The notes beneath the pieces are model-generated. The model did no database searches and was not told the DNA's origin. It saw only the letters and a program-made list of their open reading frames with translations. Positions 25,743 to 33,939 of a stretch of 64,000 nt of DNA are shown here, piece after piece. Numbering within the stretch: the stretch's first letter is position 1; each line of letters starts with the position of its first letter. Where the stretch lies: contig CAKTCN010000016.1 of assembly GCA_934539295.1 (NCBI GenBank), positions 1 through 64,000 on the forward strand, written 5' to 3'. The translations under genes were made by a program, and so were the position numbers. Source of the DNA: an uncultured Allosphingosinicella sp. (GTDB taxonomy: Bacteria > Pseudomonadota > Alphaproteobacteria > Sphingomonadales > Sphingomonadaceae).

Positions 25743-27163
25743 GCCGCGGTCCCGCCGACGGTGAGGCCTTCGATCAGCAGGGTCGGCTGGCCGACGCCGG
25801 CGGGGACCGACTGGCCGCCCTTGCCGCAGATGCCGACACCCTCGTCCAGCGCCATGTCGTTGCCGATCGCGCGAACCTTGGTGAGGACCGACGGGCCGTC
25901 GCCGATCAGGGTCGCGCCCTTGACCGGGGCGCCAAGCCTGCCGTTCTCGATCCGATACGCCTCGGTGCAGGAGAAGACGAACTTGCCGCTGGTGATGTCG
26001 ACCTGCCCGCCGCCGAAGCTCTTGGCATAGATGCCGTTCTTGACGCGGGCGAGGATCTCGGCCGGATCGTCCTTGCCGCCGAGCATGAAGGTGTTGGTCA
26101 TGCGCGGCATTGGCGCGTGGGCGAAGCTCTCGCGCCTGCCGTTGCCGGTCGGCTCCACGCCCATCAGCCGCGCATTGAGCCGATCGTGGATATAGCCCTT
26201 GAGGATGCCGTCCTCGATCAGCGTCGTGCAGCCCGTAGGCGTGCCTTCGTCGTCGATGGTCAGCGATCCGCGGCGATTGCCGATGGAGCCATCGTCCACC
26301 ACCGTCACTCCGGGCGCGGCGACACGCTCGCCGATGCGGCCGGAGAAGGCTGAGGTGCCCTTGCGGTTGAAATCGCCTTCGAGGCCGTGGCCGATCGCCT
26401 CGTGCAGCAGCACGCCGGGCCAGCCGGGGCCGCACACCACATTCATCTCGCCGGCGGGTGCAGCGACGGCGTCGAGGTTCACCAGCGCCTGGCCGAGCGC
26501 GATGTCGATCGCGCGGTTCCAGGTCTCCGGCTCGAACAGATCGTCATAGAGGCGGCGGCCGCCAAGGCCATGATAGCCGCTTTCGCGCCGCCCATTCTGC
26601 TCGACCACGATCGAGACGTTGAGGCGGACGAGCGGACGCACGTCGTGTGCCACGAAGCCGTCGGCGCGGACGATCTCGACGACGCTCCATGATCCGGCGA
26701 GGCTGACCGACACCTGCTTCACGCGCGGATCGCGGGCGCGCGCGGCGGCGTCGATCTCCTGGCAGAGCGCGACCTTGCGCGCGAAAGGGATCAGGCTCAG
26801 CGGATCGGAGTCGGTGTAGAGCTGCGTATTGGTGCGGCGCGGCGGGCCGGCGGGGGTCGACTTGCTCGGATCGAGCACGGACAAAGTCTCGGCCGCGCGG
26901 CGGATGGCGCTGGCGGACAGTTCGTTGGCATGGGCGAAGGCGGTGGTCTCGCCCGACACGCCGCGCAGGCCGAAGCCGGCCTGCGTATTGAAGTCCGCCG
27001 CCTTCAGCCGGCCATCGTCGAAGCTGAAACTTTCCGAGGCCGCATATTGTAGGAAGAGCTCGCCATCGTCGCAGCGCTTCAGCGCGTCGGCGGTCAGGCG
27101 CCGTGCCGCATCAGGATCGAGGTCGTTGCGGTAGATGAAACGGCGCGGGTCGGTGTAGCTCAT
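25739..27163 (-). CDS. tldD: Metalloprotease TldD
   Basis: A 474-aa subunit of the TldD/TldE(PmbA) heterodimeric zinc protease, which degrades unfolded peptides and processes some modified peptides. The zinc motif HEAIGHGLEGDFNRKG (HExxxH, about residues 255-270) is intact. The C-terminal GICGKGGQSVPAGVGQPTLL is typical. Length is normal. The partner pmbA/tldE is not in this window. It is coupled with the DUF924 gene downstream. Upstream, a palindromic repeat separates it from the zinc-finger gene. Confidence 0.96.
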   Translation of the reverse strand: MSYTDPRRFIYRNDLDPDAARRLTADALKRCDDGELFLQYAASESFSFDDGRLKAADFNTQAGFGLRGVSGETTAFAHANELSASAIRRAAETLSVLDPSKSTPAGPPRRTNTQLYTDSDPLSLIPFARKVALCQEIDAAARARDPRVKQVSVSLAGSWSVVEIVRADGFVAHDVRPLVRLNVSIVVEQNGRRESGYHGLGGRRLYDDLFEPETWNRAIDIALGQALVNLDAVAAPAGEMNVVCGPGWPGVLLHEAIGHGLEGDFNRKGTSAFSGRIGERVAAPGVTVVDDGSIGNRRGSLTIDDEGTPTGCTTLIEDGILKGYIHDRLNARLMGVEPTGNGRRESFAHAPMPRMTNTFMLGGKDDPAEILARVKNGIYAKSFGGGQVDITSGKFVFSCTEAYRIENGRLGAPVKGATLIGDGPSVLTKVRAIGNDMALDEGVGICGKGGQSVPAGVGQPTLLIEGLTVGGTAA

Positions 27164-27191
27164 GCTACCGATATAAGGCCCGCTCTCTATT

Positions 27192-27275
27192 CGTCACCCC
27201 GGACTTGATCCGGGGCCCCGCTTTTCTTCTCGGTGGTCGTAAGAAGCGGGATGCCGGATCAAGTCCGGCATGACG
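27192..27275. repeat. Palindromic repeat (GGACTTGATCCGG / CCGGATCAAGTCC type)
   Basis: Arms CCGGACTTGATCCGG (left) and CCGGATCAAGTCCGG (right), extended by CGTCA and TGACG outer bases, surround AAAAGCGGG-like inner arms. It lies between two minus-strand genes. This wording is a common intergenic repeat of alphaproteobacteria. It is a different family from the other palindromes in the window. Confidence 0.8.
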
Positions 27276-27284
27276 AGGTACGGG

Positions 27285-27488
27285 TTATGCGACCTGTTGG
27301 GTATCCGCCGCGCCGCCCTTCAGGATGAAGCGCTTGTCGCAGTAGCCGCAATCGGCATAGCCCTTCTCGTCGATCTGCAGGTAGACGCGCGGGTGGCCGA
27401 GCGCAGGCGAGATGTCGGTCGCGCCGTCGCAGGCTACGCGGGGGCTGTCGACATAGGCGATTTCGGGCGTGAACGGATCGTCGGTCAT
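27285..27488 (-). CDS. Zinc-finger domain (zf-CHCC) small protein
   Basis: A 67-aa protein. The Cys/His pattern VACDG...GHPRVYLQI...CGYCDKRFIL (about residues 16-56) matches the zf-CHCC domain, homologous to the zinc-binding C-terminal part of mitochondrial complex I subunit NDUFS6. The ATG at 27488 gives MTDDPFTPEIAYVDSPRVAC; an upstream start has no support. Conserved in alphaproteobacteria; a role in respiratory complex I assembly is suggested by homology only. It stands alone, divergent from an ABC ATPase gene. Confidence 0.9.
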   Translation of the reverse strand: MTDDPFTPEIAYVDSPRVACDGATDISPALGHPRVYLQIDEKGYADCGYCDKRFILKGGAADTQQVA

Positions 27489-27565
27489 GGCCCGCGCCTT
27501 TAGCAATGTGGCAAGGCCCAAGCAATCTTTGCGAGGGGGCCGCCGACCCGCTAAGGCCCTGACCC

Positions 27566-28507
27566 ATGAGCGAGATCAAGCCCGACGCGGCCATTTCCAT
27601 CCGGAACCTCGAAAAGACCTACAAGGGCGGCAAGCGCGCGCTGGACGGCGTCAGCCTGGAGGTCGGTCGCGGGCAGATCTTCGGGCTGCTGGGGCCGAAC
27701 GGCGCGGGCAAGTCGACCACCATCAACATCATGGCGGGCCTGGTGAACAAGACCGGCGGATCGGTATCGATCTGGGGCTTCGACATCGACCAGCATCCGC
27801 GCAATGCCAAGGCGTCGATCGGCATCGTGCCGCAGGAGATATTGTTCGACCCCTTCTTCACGCCGGCCGAGGCGCTGGAGCTGCAGGCCGGTCTCTACGG
27901 CGTCCCCAAGGATCGCCGCCGCACGATGGAGCTGCTGCGCGCCGTCCACCTCGAGGACAAGGCCGACGCTTATTCGCGCACCTTGTCGGGCGGCATGAAG
28001 CGGCGCTTGCTGGTGGCCAAGGCGATGGTCCATTCGCCGCCGATCCTGGTTCTGGACGAGCCGACCGCAGGCGTGGACATCGAACTTCGCCAGCAATTGT
28101 GGGCCTATGTGCGCAGCCTCAACGAGGAGGGCGTCACCATCGTGCTGACCACCCATTATCTGGAGGAAGCGCAGGAATTGTGCGACCGGATCGCGATCAT
28201 CAACCACGGCATGGTGATCGCCAACAAGCCGACCGGCGAGTTGCTGGCGATGGCGCAGGAGAAAGCGGTCGAGGTGGTGGTGGACCGCGACATCGCCGCC
28301 GCGCCCGATGCCTCCTGCTTCGAGAAGATCGAGGTGAAGGGCGACCGCACGCTCGCCATTACCTATCGCAAGGACAAGGTGAATGCGGGCGAAGTGCTGG
28401 CGGCGTTGCAGCGCGACGGGCTCGGCATCGTCGACGTGTCGACGCGCGAGGCGGACCTGGAGGACGTGTTCCTGAACCTCACGCGGGCGGCCGACGGGCG
28501 TGGCTGA
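27566..28507 (+). CDS. ABC-2 type transporter ATP-binding protein
   Basis: A 313-aa ATPase: Walker A GPNGAGKSTTINIM (about 43), Q-loop SIGIVPQEILFDPFFT, signature LSGGMKRRLLVAK (about 140), Walker B ILVLDEPTAGVD (about 160) and H-loop TTHYLEEAQ. A C-terminal DUF4162-like region (about 225-305) follows, as in drug or polysaccharide exporters of the CcmA/NodI group. It overlaps nadB by 8 nt. No membrane permease gene is next to it, so the cargo is unknown and the partner must be encoded elsewhere. Confidence 0.93.
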   Translation: MSEIKPDAAISIRNLEKTYKGGKRALDGVSLEVGRGQIFGLLGPNGAGKSTTINIMAGLVNKTGGSVSIWGFDIDQHPRNAKASIGIVPQEILFDPFFTPAEALELQAGLYGVPKDRRRTMELLRAVHLEDKADAYSRTLSGGMKRRLLVAKAMVHSPPILVLDEPTAGVDIELRQQLWAYVRSLNEEGVTIVLTTHYLEEAQELCDRIAIINHGMVIANKPTGELLAMAQEKAVEVVVDRDIAAAPDASCFEKIEVKGDRTLAITYRKDKVNAGEVLAALQRDGLGIVDVSTREADLEDVFLNLTRAADGRG

Positions 28508-30083
28508 GCACGCGTTCGACGTCGTCGTCATCGGTTCGGGTGCGGCAGGGCTGACGGCGGCGATCAACCTGGCCGACACGCACCGTGTGGCGGTGCTGGC
28601 CAAGGCCGGATTGTCGGAGGGCTCCACGGCCTGGGCGCAGGGCGGCATCGCCGCGGTGCTGGAGGATGGCGACACGTTCGAAAGCCATGTCGAGGATACG
28701 ATAGTCGCGGGCGCGGGCCTCAACGACCGGCGGACCGTCGAATATGTCGTCGAGAATGCACCGGCGGCGATTCAAAGGCTCGCGGCGCTCGGCGTGCCGT
28801 TCAACCAGGATGCGGGCGCGCTCCACTTGACGCGCGAGGGCGGGCACAGCCACCGTCGTATCGTCCATGTCGACGACGCCACCGGATCGGCGGTGCAGCA
28901 GGCGCTGCAGACGGCAGCCGAGGCGCATCCCAACATCACGCTCTTTCCCGACATGGCGGTGGTCGACCTCGTCACCAGCCGGCATGGCGAGCGTTATTCG
29001 GGCGAAGGGCATGTGTGGGGCGTCTATGCGCTCAACCGTCGTACCGATCAGGTCGAACTGTTCACCGGCCGCGCGACCGTGCTGGCGACGGGTGGGGCCG
29101 GGCGGGCCTACCTTTATTCCACTGCACCGCGCGGTGCGACCGGCGACGGGATCGCCATGGCGTGGCGGGCGGGGTGCCGGGTGTCGAACATGGAATTCAT
29201 GCAATTCCATCCGACCTGCCTCTACAATCTGGAGGTCAAGAACTTCCTCATCACCGAGGCGGTGCGCGGCGAGGGCGGGCATCTGAAGCTGCCGGCGACG
29301 GGCGAGCGGTTCATGCCGCGCTTCGACTCGCGCGCCGAGCTTGCGCCGCGCGACATCGTGGCGCGGGCGATCGACCATGAGATCAAGCGATTGGGGCTCG
29401 ACTATGTCCATCTCGATATCAGCCATCAGCCGCCCGAATTCGTGCGCGAGCATTTCCCGACCATCCACGCCAAGCTGCTGAGCCTCGGCATCGACATGAC
29501 GACGCAGCCGATCCCGGTCGTCCCGGCGCAGCATTATACGTGCGGCGGTGTGCTGGTGGATCTCGACGGCCGGACCGATCTGCCGGGCCTCTATGCGGCG
29601 GGCGAGTGCACGCAATCGGGGCTGCATGGGGCGAACCGGCTGGCCTCCAACTCGCTGCTCGAATGCTTCGTCTTCGGACAGGCGGTGGCGCAGCATATCA
29701 AGGCGCATTGGGCCGATCTGCCGGCCCCGCCGCCGATCCGGGCGTGGGACGAAAGCCGGGTGTCGGATTCGGACGAGGACGTGGTCGTCCAGCACAATTG
29801 GCGCGAGATCCGCCGGTTCATGTGGGACTATGTCGGCATCGTGCGCACCACCAAGCGCCTGGAACGCGCCCGCCACCGCGTCGCCATGCTGCGCGGCGAG
29901 GTCGAGGAGTTCTATGGGAATTACCGCGTGACGGCGGATTTGATCGAGTTGCGCAATCTGCTGGAATGTGCGGATCTGATCGTGCGGTCGGCCTTGCACC
30001 GCAAGGAAAGCCGCGGGCTGCATTATACGATGGATTATCCGGACATGCTGTCGGAGGCACGCGACACGATCCTCGTCCCTTAG
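28500..30083 (+). CDS. nadB: L-aspartate oxidase
   Basis: A 527-aa FAD enzyme that oxidises aspartate to iminoaspartate, the first step of de novo NAD synthesis. Motifs: VVVIGSGAAGLTAAINLA (FAD, about 9-26), STAWAQGGIAAV, HYTCGGVLVDLDGRTDLPGL and CTQSGLHGANRLASNSLLEC. The C-terminal helical domain with SRGLHYTMDYPD is present, which supports NadB over succinate dehydrogenase. The start is a GTG at 28500 inside the ABC gene end. nadA and nadC are not adjacent. Confidence 0.95.
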   Translation: MAEHAFDVVVIGSGAAGLTAAINLADTHRVAVLAKAGLSEGSTAWAQGGIAAVLEDGDTFESHVEDTIVAGAGLNDRRTVEYVVENAPAAIQRLAALGVPFNQDAGALHLTREGGHSHRRIVHVDDATGSAVQQALQTAAEAHPNITLFPDMAVVDLVTSRHGERYSGEGHVWGVYALNRRTDQVELFTGRATVLATGGAGRAYLYSTAPRGATGDGIAMAWRAGCRVSNMEFMQFHPTCLYNLEVKNFLITEAVRGEGGHLKLPATGERFMPRFDSRAELAPRDIVARAIDHEIKRLGLDYVHLDISHQPPEFVREHFPTIHAKLLSLGIDMTTQPIPVVPAQHYTCGGVLVDLDGRTDLPGLYAAGECTQSGLHGANRLASNSLLECFVFGQAVAQHIKAHWADLPAPPPIRAWDESRVSDSDEDVVVQHNWREIRRFMWDYVGIVRTTKRLERARHRVAMLRGEVEEFYGNYRVTADLIELRNLLECADLIVRSALHRKESRGLHYTMDYPDMLSEARDTILVP

Positions 30084-30222
30084 CCCCTCTCCCCTTGCGG
30101 GAGAGGGACAGCCGCCGAAGGCGGCAGGGTGAGGGGGTGAAGGACGAGGATAGCCGCAGACACCCATCCCCTCACCCCGCTCAGCTTCGCTGAGTCGCCC
30201 TCTCCCGCAAGGGGGAGAGGGG
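30084..30222. repeat. Palindromic repeat (CCCTCTCCC-GCAAGGGGGAGAGG type)
   Basis: Left arm CCCCTCTCCCCTTGCGGGAG (from 30084) pairs with right arm CTCCCGCAAGGGGGAGAGGG (to 30222) with one bulge, and inner CCGCCGAAGGCGG-like hairpins lie between. It starts right after the nadB stop in a convergent junction. This is a third repeat family, a common intergenic element in alphaproteobacteria. Confidence 0.85.
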
Positions 30223-30233
30223 CTGAAGGACGG

Positions 30234-31094
30234 TCAGTTCAAGAAGGCCTTCAGCGCTTCCCTGAACTTTGAAGGCTGGTCGGCCATGACCATGTGGCCG
30301 CTGTCCGACACCGGCACGAGCCTGGCGCCCTTCGCGCCGGCATAGGCGGTGCGGTAATTGCCCGACACGCGGGTGGCCTCACCGGCGGCTACGGGGGTCG
30401 CGTAGACCACCGCGAAAGGTACCTTGATCCTGCCGAGCTTGCTGGTGAGGTCGGCCACCGCCAGTTCGTGCGCGGCTTGTGCGACGACGTCGGGATCGGA
30501 GTCCTTTGCGCGGCCACCGGCATAATTGGTGAGGAAGTTGGCGAGCATCTGGCGCCCGCCCGGCGTGCTGGTCAGCATGTCGCGCAGGCCGTCGGCGACG
30601 CCGCGGAAGCTGCCGGCATTGCCGCCGAACAGGCCGGCGGGCTGGGGGAGCATGTCCACCACCATCACCCGCCCGGCGAGCGCGGGCTGGTCGGCGGCGA
30701 TGGTCATGGCGATGGTGCCGCCCATCGAATGGCCGACGATCGCGGGCGCCTTCAGACCCTTTTCCTTGATGTAGCGCACGATCTCGTTCGCCACCGGCGC
30801 CAGCACCGGACCGCGCGCGTTTGCGCCGGCCTTGGCTCCGGCAAAGCCGTTTACCTGCACGAGGTGATATCGATAGCCCGGCACCGCGTTGACGGTGCCG
30901 CGCCAGACTTCGCGCGAGGAGGTGAGACCGGGGATGAGGATCACGTCGCGGCCGTTGCCTTCTACGGTCACGGTGATGCGGTCGGACGCGAACGGCCTGG
31001 TCGCAGGCGCAACGGTCGCCGCATCGGCGCAGGAGGGCAGCAGGGCAGTGGATGCGGCGAGGCACGCGGCCGCGGTGATGTCGCTGATCTTCAT
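30234..31094 (-). CDS. Secreted alpha/beta hydrolase
   Basis: A 286-aa hydrolase with a signal peptide (MKISDITAAACLAASTALLP, likely cleaved after ADA), so periplasmic or exported. The oxyanion region is VILIPGLTSSREVW, the nucleophile elbow VGHSMGGTIAM (Ser near residue 128), a catalytic Asp region lies before it, and the C-terminal His is in VSDSGHMVMADQP. The fold is that of esterase or lipase-like enzymes; the substrate is unknown. The ATG at 31094 follows a GGGACGG SD. It is divergent from polA. Confidence 0.9.
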   Translation of the reverse strand: MKISDITAAACLAASTALLPSCADAATVAPATRPFASDRITVTVEGNGRDVILIPGLTSSREVWRGTVNAVPGYRYHLVQVNGFAGAKAGANARGPVLAPVANEIVRYIKEKGLKAPAIVGHSMGGTIAMTIAADQPALAGRVMVVDMLPQPAGLFGGNAGSFRGVADGLRDMLTSTPGGRQMLANFLTNYAGGRAKDSDPDVVAQAAHELAVADLTSKLGRIKVPFAVVYATPVAAGEATRVSGNYRTAYAGAKGARLVPVSDSGHMVMADQPSKFREALKAFLN

Positions 31095-31179
31095 GGGGAC
31101 CGTCCCTACACCGGCGCGGTTGAACCGGGCATTACGCGTGTCGCCAAGCCGTCCAAGCCTTGCTAAACCCCGCGCCATC

Positions 31180-33939
31180 GTGGCCAATCATCTCTATCTC
31201 GTCGACGGCTCCAGCTACATCTTCCGGGCCTATCACCGGCTGCCGCCGCTCACCAACCGCCATGGGCTGAACGTGGGCGCCGTCTACGGCTACACGACCA
31301 TGCTCTGGAAGCTGGCCGAGAGCCTGCACGCGGCCGACGGACCGACCCACCTTGCCGTTATATTCGATGCATCGTCCAAGACGTTCCGCAACGACATGTA
31401 TGGCGAATACAAGGCCAATCGCCCACCGCCGCCGCCCGACCTGGTGCCCCAGTTCCCGCTGATCCGCGACGCCACCCGCGCCTTCTCGCTGCCCTGCATC
31501 GAGGAAGCTGGGCTGGAGGCCGACGACATCATCGCCTGCTATTCCAAGGCGGCGCTTGCCGCGGGCTGGAGCGTCACCATCGTCAGTTCCGACAAGGACC
31601 TGATGCAGCTGATCGAGCCCGGCCTCGACATGCTCGACACGATGAACGACCGCCGCATGGGCGCGGACTATGTGGTCGAGAAATTTGGCGTCCCGCCCGA
31701 GCAGCTTGGCGAGGTGCTGGCCCTGATGGGCGACAGCGTCGACAACGTCCCCGGCGTGCCCGGCATCGGCCCCAAGACTGCCGCCCAGCTCATCCAGGAA
31801 TATGGCAGCGTCGAGGGCGTGCTCGCCAACGCCGAGAGCATCAAGAAGCCCAAGCTCAAGCAAAATCTGATCGAGCATGCCGACAAGGCACGCCTGTCGC
31901 GCGAGCTGGTGCGCCTCGTCTGCGACTCGCCTTTGCCCCAGCCGCTCGACGCGCTGGAGATGAAGGGCATTCCCGAGCCGCCCTTGCGCGACTTTCTCGA
32001 GGATCACGGCTTCCGCTCGCTGCTCGCCCGCCTCGGCGGCCAGACCAACGCGCCGTCCACTTCGCCCTCGCAGACGCCAGTGCAGCGCGAGGTTCGGCCC
32101 GAGCCCGCCATCGACCGCTCCCTTTACGAGATGGTCACCGACGAGATCGCGCTGGATCGCTGGATCGCCGAGGCCCGGGCGCAGGGCTATCTCGCGCTCG
32201 ATACCGAGACCAACTCGGTCGATTGCGTCAGTGCAAAGCTGGTCGGCATCTCCCTCGCCACCGCCTGTAACAAGGCCTGCTACATCCCGCTTGAACATGG
32301 CGGCACCGACCTGCTCGCCGAGCGCCCCGAGCAGCTTCCCGCCGATCTGGTGCTGGCGAAGCTGAAGCCGCTGCTGGAGGATCCGGCGGTCCTCAAGATC
32401 GGGCACAATTTCAAGTTCGATTGGGTGCTGCTGAACGTGCGCGGCATCAACGTCGCGCCGCTCGACGACACTTTGGTTATGAGCTTCAACCTCGACGCGG
32501 GCGGGCTGAACAGCCATGCCATGGATGACCTCGCCAAAAAGCATCTCGACCACCAGCCGCTGACCTACAAGGAAGTGTGCGGGACGGGGCAGAAGCAGAT
32601 CAGCTTCGAACAGGTGCCGGTGCAGCGCGCCACCGAATATGCGGCTGAGGATGCCGACATCACCTTGCGCCTGTGGACCCGATTCCGCACGCGCCTGCCC
32701 TATGAGAAGGTCGAGCGTGTCTACCAGATGGTCGATCGCCCGCTCGTCCCCGTCATTGCCCGCATGGAGCGCGAGGGTGTCAAGGTCGACCGCGAAGCGC
32801 TGTCCGGCCTCTCGTCCGAATTCAACATCCAGATCGCCGACCTCGAGGAGCGCATCTGCGCGGAGGCCGGCGCCAAGTTCACCATCGGCAGCCCCAAGCA
32901 ATTGGGCGAGATCCTCTTCGAGCAGATGAAGCTGCCCGGCGGCCGCAAGGGCAAGACCGGCGTCTATTCGACCGACGTCAACGAACTCGAACGCCTGGCG
33001 CGGGACGGCGCCACCATCGCCCGCCAGGTACTCGAATGGCGCCAGCTGACCAAGCTCAAGACCACCTATACCGACGCGCTGCAGCAGCAGATCAACAAGG
33101 ACACCGGCCGGGTCCACACGACCTACTCGCTGTCGGGCGCGCAGACGGGGCGGCTGTCATCGACCGACCCCAACCTCCAGAACATTCCGATCCGGACCGA
33201 GATCGGCCGCCGCATCCGCGACGCCTTCGTAGCCGAGCCGGGCAATGTCATCATTGCCGCCGACTATAGCCAGATCGAGCTCCGCCTTGCCGCGCACATG
33301 GCCGACGTGCCGCAGTTGCGCGACGCGTTTGCGCGCGGCGACGATATCCACAGCCTGACCGCACAGGAATTGTTCGGCGAGGTCACGCGCGACACGCGGG
33401 CGAGCGCCAAGACGATCAACTTCGCCATCCTCTACGGCATCTCGCGCTGGGGCCTCGCCGGGCGGCTGGAGATCGCCGCGGACGAGGCGCAGGCGATGAT
33501 CGACCGCTATTTCGAGCGCTTTCCCGGCATCTCCAATTATATCGCCGACACGCTCACCAAGGTGCGCGAGACCGGCTTCACCACAACCCTGTTTGGCCGC
33601 AAGACGCATTTTCCCGGCATCAAGTCCAAGGTGCAGCATGAGCGGCAAGGGGCCGAGCGCGCGGCGATCAACGCGCCGATCCAGGGCACCAGCGCCGACA
33701 TCATCAAGCGCGCCATGGTCCGCATGTGTCCCGCACTGGAAGCGGAAGGCCTTGGGCAGGTCCGCATGCTGATGCAGGTGCATGACGAACTGGTGTTCGA
33801 GGCGCCCGAAGCGCTGGCGGAGCGCGCGATGCCGGTCATCCGCCGCGTGATGGAAGGCGCAGCCGAACCATTCGTGAAGCTCTCCGTCCCGCTCGGCGTC
33901 GAGGTCGGCACCGGGCCGAACTGGGGCGCCGCACATTGA
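31180..33939 (+). CDS. polA: DNA polymerase I
   Basis: A 919-aa repair and Okazaki-fragment polymerase. The N-terminal 5'-3' exonuclease spans about 1-290 (YLVDGSSYIFRAYHRLPP; GDSVDNVPGVPGIGPKTAA). The 3'-5' exonuclease has its DxE motif in LALDTETNSVD (about 337), so proofreading residues are present. The polymerase domain includes VIIAADYSQIELRLAAHM (about 690) and MQVHDELVFEAP (about 865). I chose the GTG at 31180 (VANHLYLVDG), the expected family start; the frame is open much further upstream but overlaps the divergent hydrolase gene. The last codons overlap the flippase start. Confidence 0.96.
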   Translation: MANHLYLVDGSSYIFRAYHRLPPLTNRHGLNVGAVYGYTTMLWKLAESLHAADGPTHLAVIFDASSKTFRNDMYGEYKANRPPPPPDLVPQFPLIRDATRAFSLPCIEEAGLEADDIIACYSKAALAAGWSVTIVSSDKDLMQLIEPGLDMLDTMNDRRMGADYVVEKFGVPPEQLGEVLALMGDSVDNVPGVPGIGPKTAAQLIQEYGSVEGVLANAESIKKPKLKQNLIEHADKARLSRELVRLVCDSPLPQPLDALEMKGIPEPPLRDFLEDHGFRSLLARLGGQTNAPSTSPSQTPVQREVRPEPAIDRSLYEMVTDEIALDRWIAEARAQGYLALDTETNSVDCVSAKLVGISLATACNKACYIPLEHGGTDLLAERPEQLPADLVLAKLKPLLEDPAVLKIGHNFKFDWVLLNVRGINVAPLDDTLVMSFNLDAGGLNSHAMDDLAKKHLDHQPLTYKEVCGTGQKQISFEQVPVQRATEYAAEDADITLRLWTRFRTRLPYEKVERVYQMVDRPLVPVIARMEREGVKVDREALSGLSSEFNIQIADLEERICAEAGAKFTIGSPKQLGEILFEQMKLPGGRKGKTGVYSTDVNELERLARDGATIARQVLEWRQLTKLKTTYTDALQQQINKDTGRVHTTYSLSGAQTGRLSSTDPNLQNIPIRTEIGRRIRDAFVAEPGNVIIAADYSQIELRLAAHMADVPQLRDAFARGDDIHSLTAQELFGEVTRDTRASAKTINFAILYGISRWGLAGRLEIAADEAQAMIDRYFERFPGISNYIADTLTKVRETGFTTTLFGRKTHFPGIKSKVQHERQGAERAAINAPIQGTSADIIKRAMVRMCPALEAEGLGQVRMLMQVHDELVFEAPEALAERAMPVIRRVMEGAAEPFVKLSVPLGVEVGTGPNWGAAH

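Noticed and set aside
31132..33117. A 661-aa antisense frame under polA
   Set aside because: Shadow of a high-GC gene; no domain, and the sense frame is a clear polymerase.
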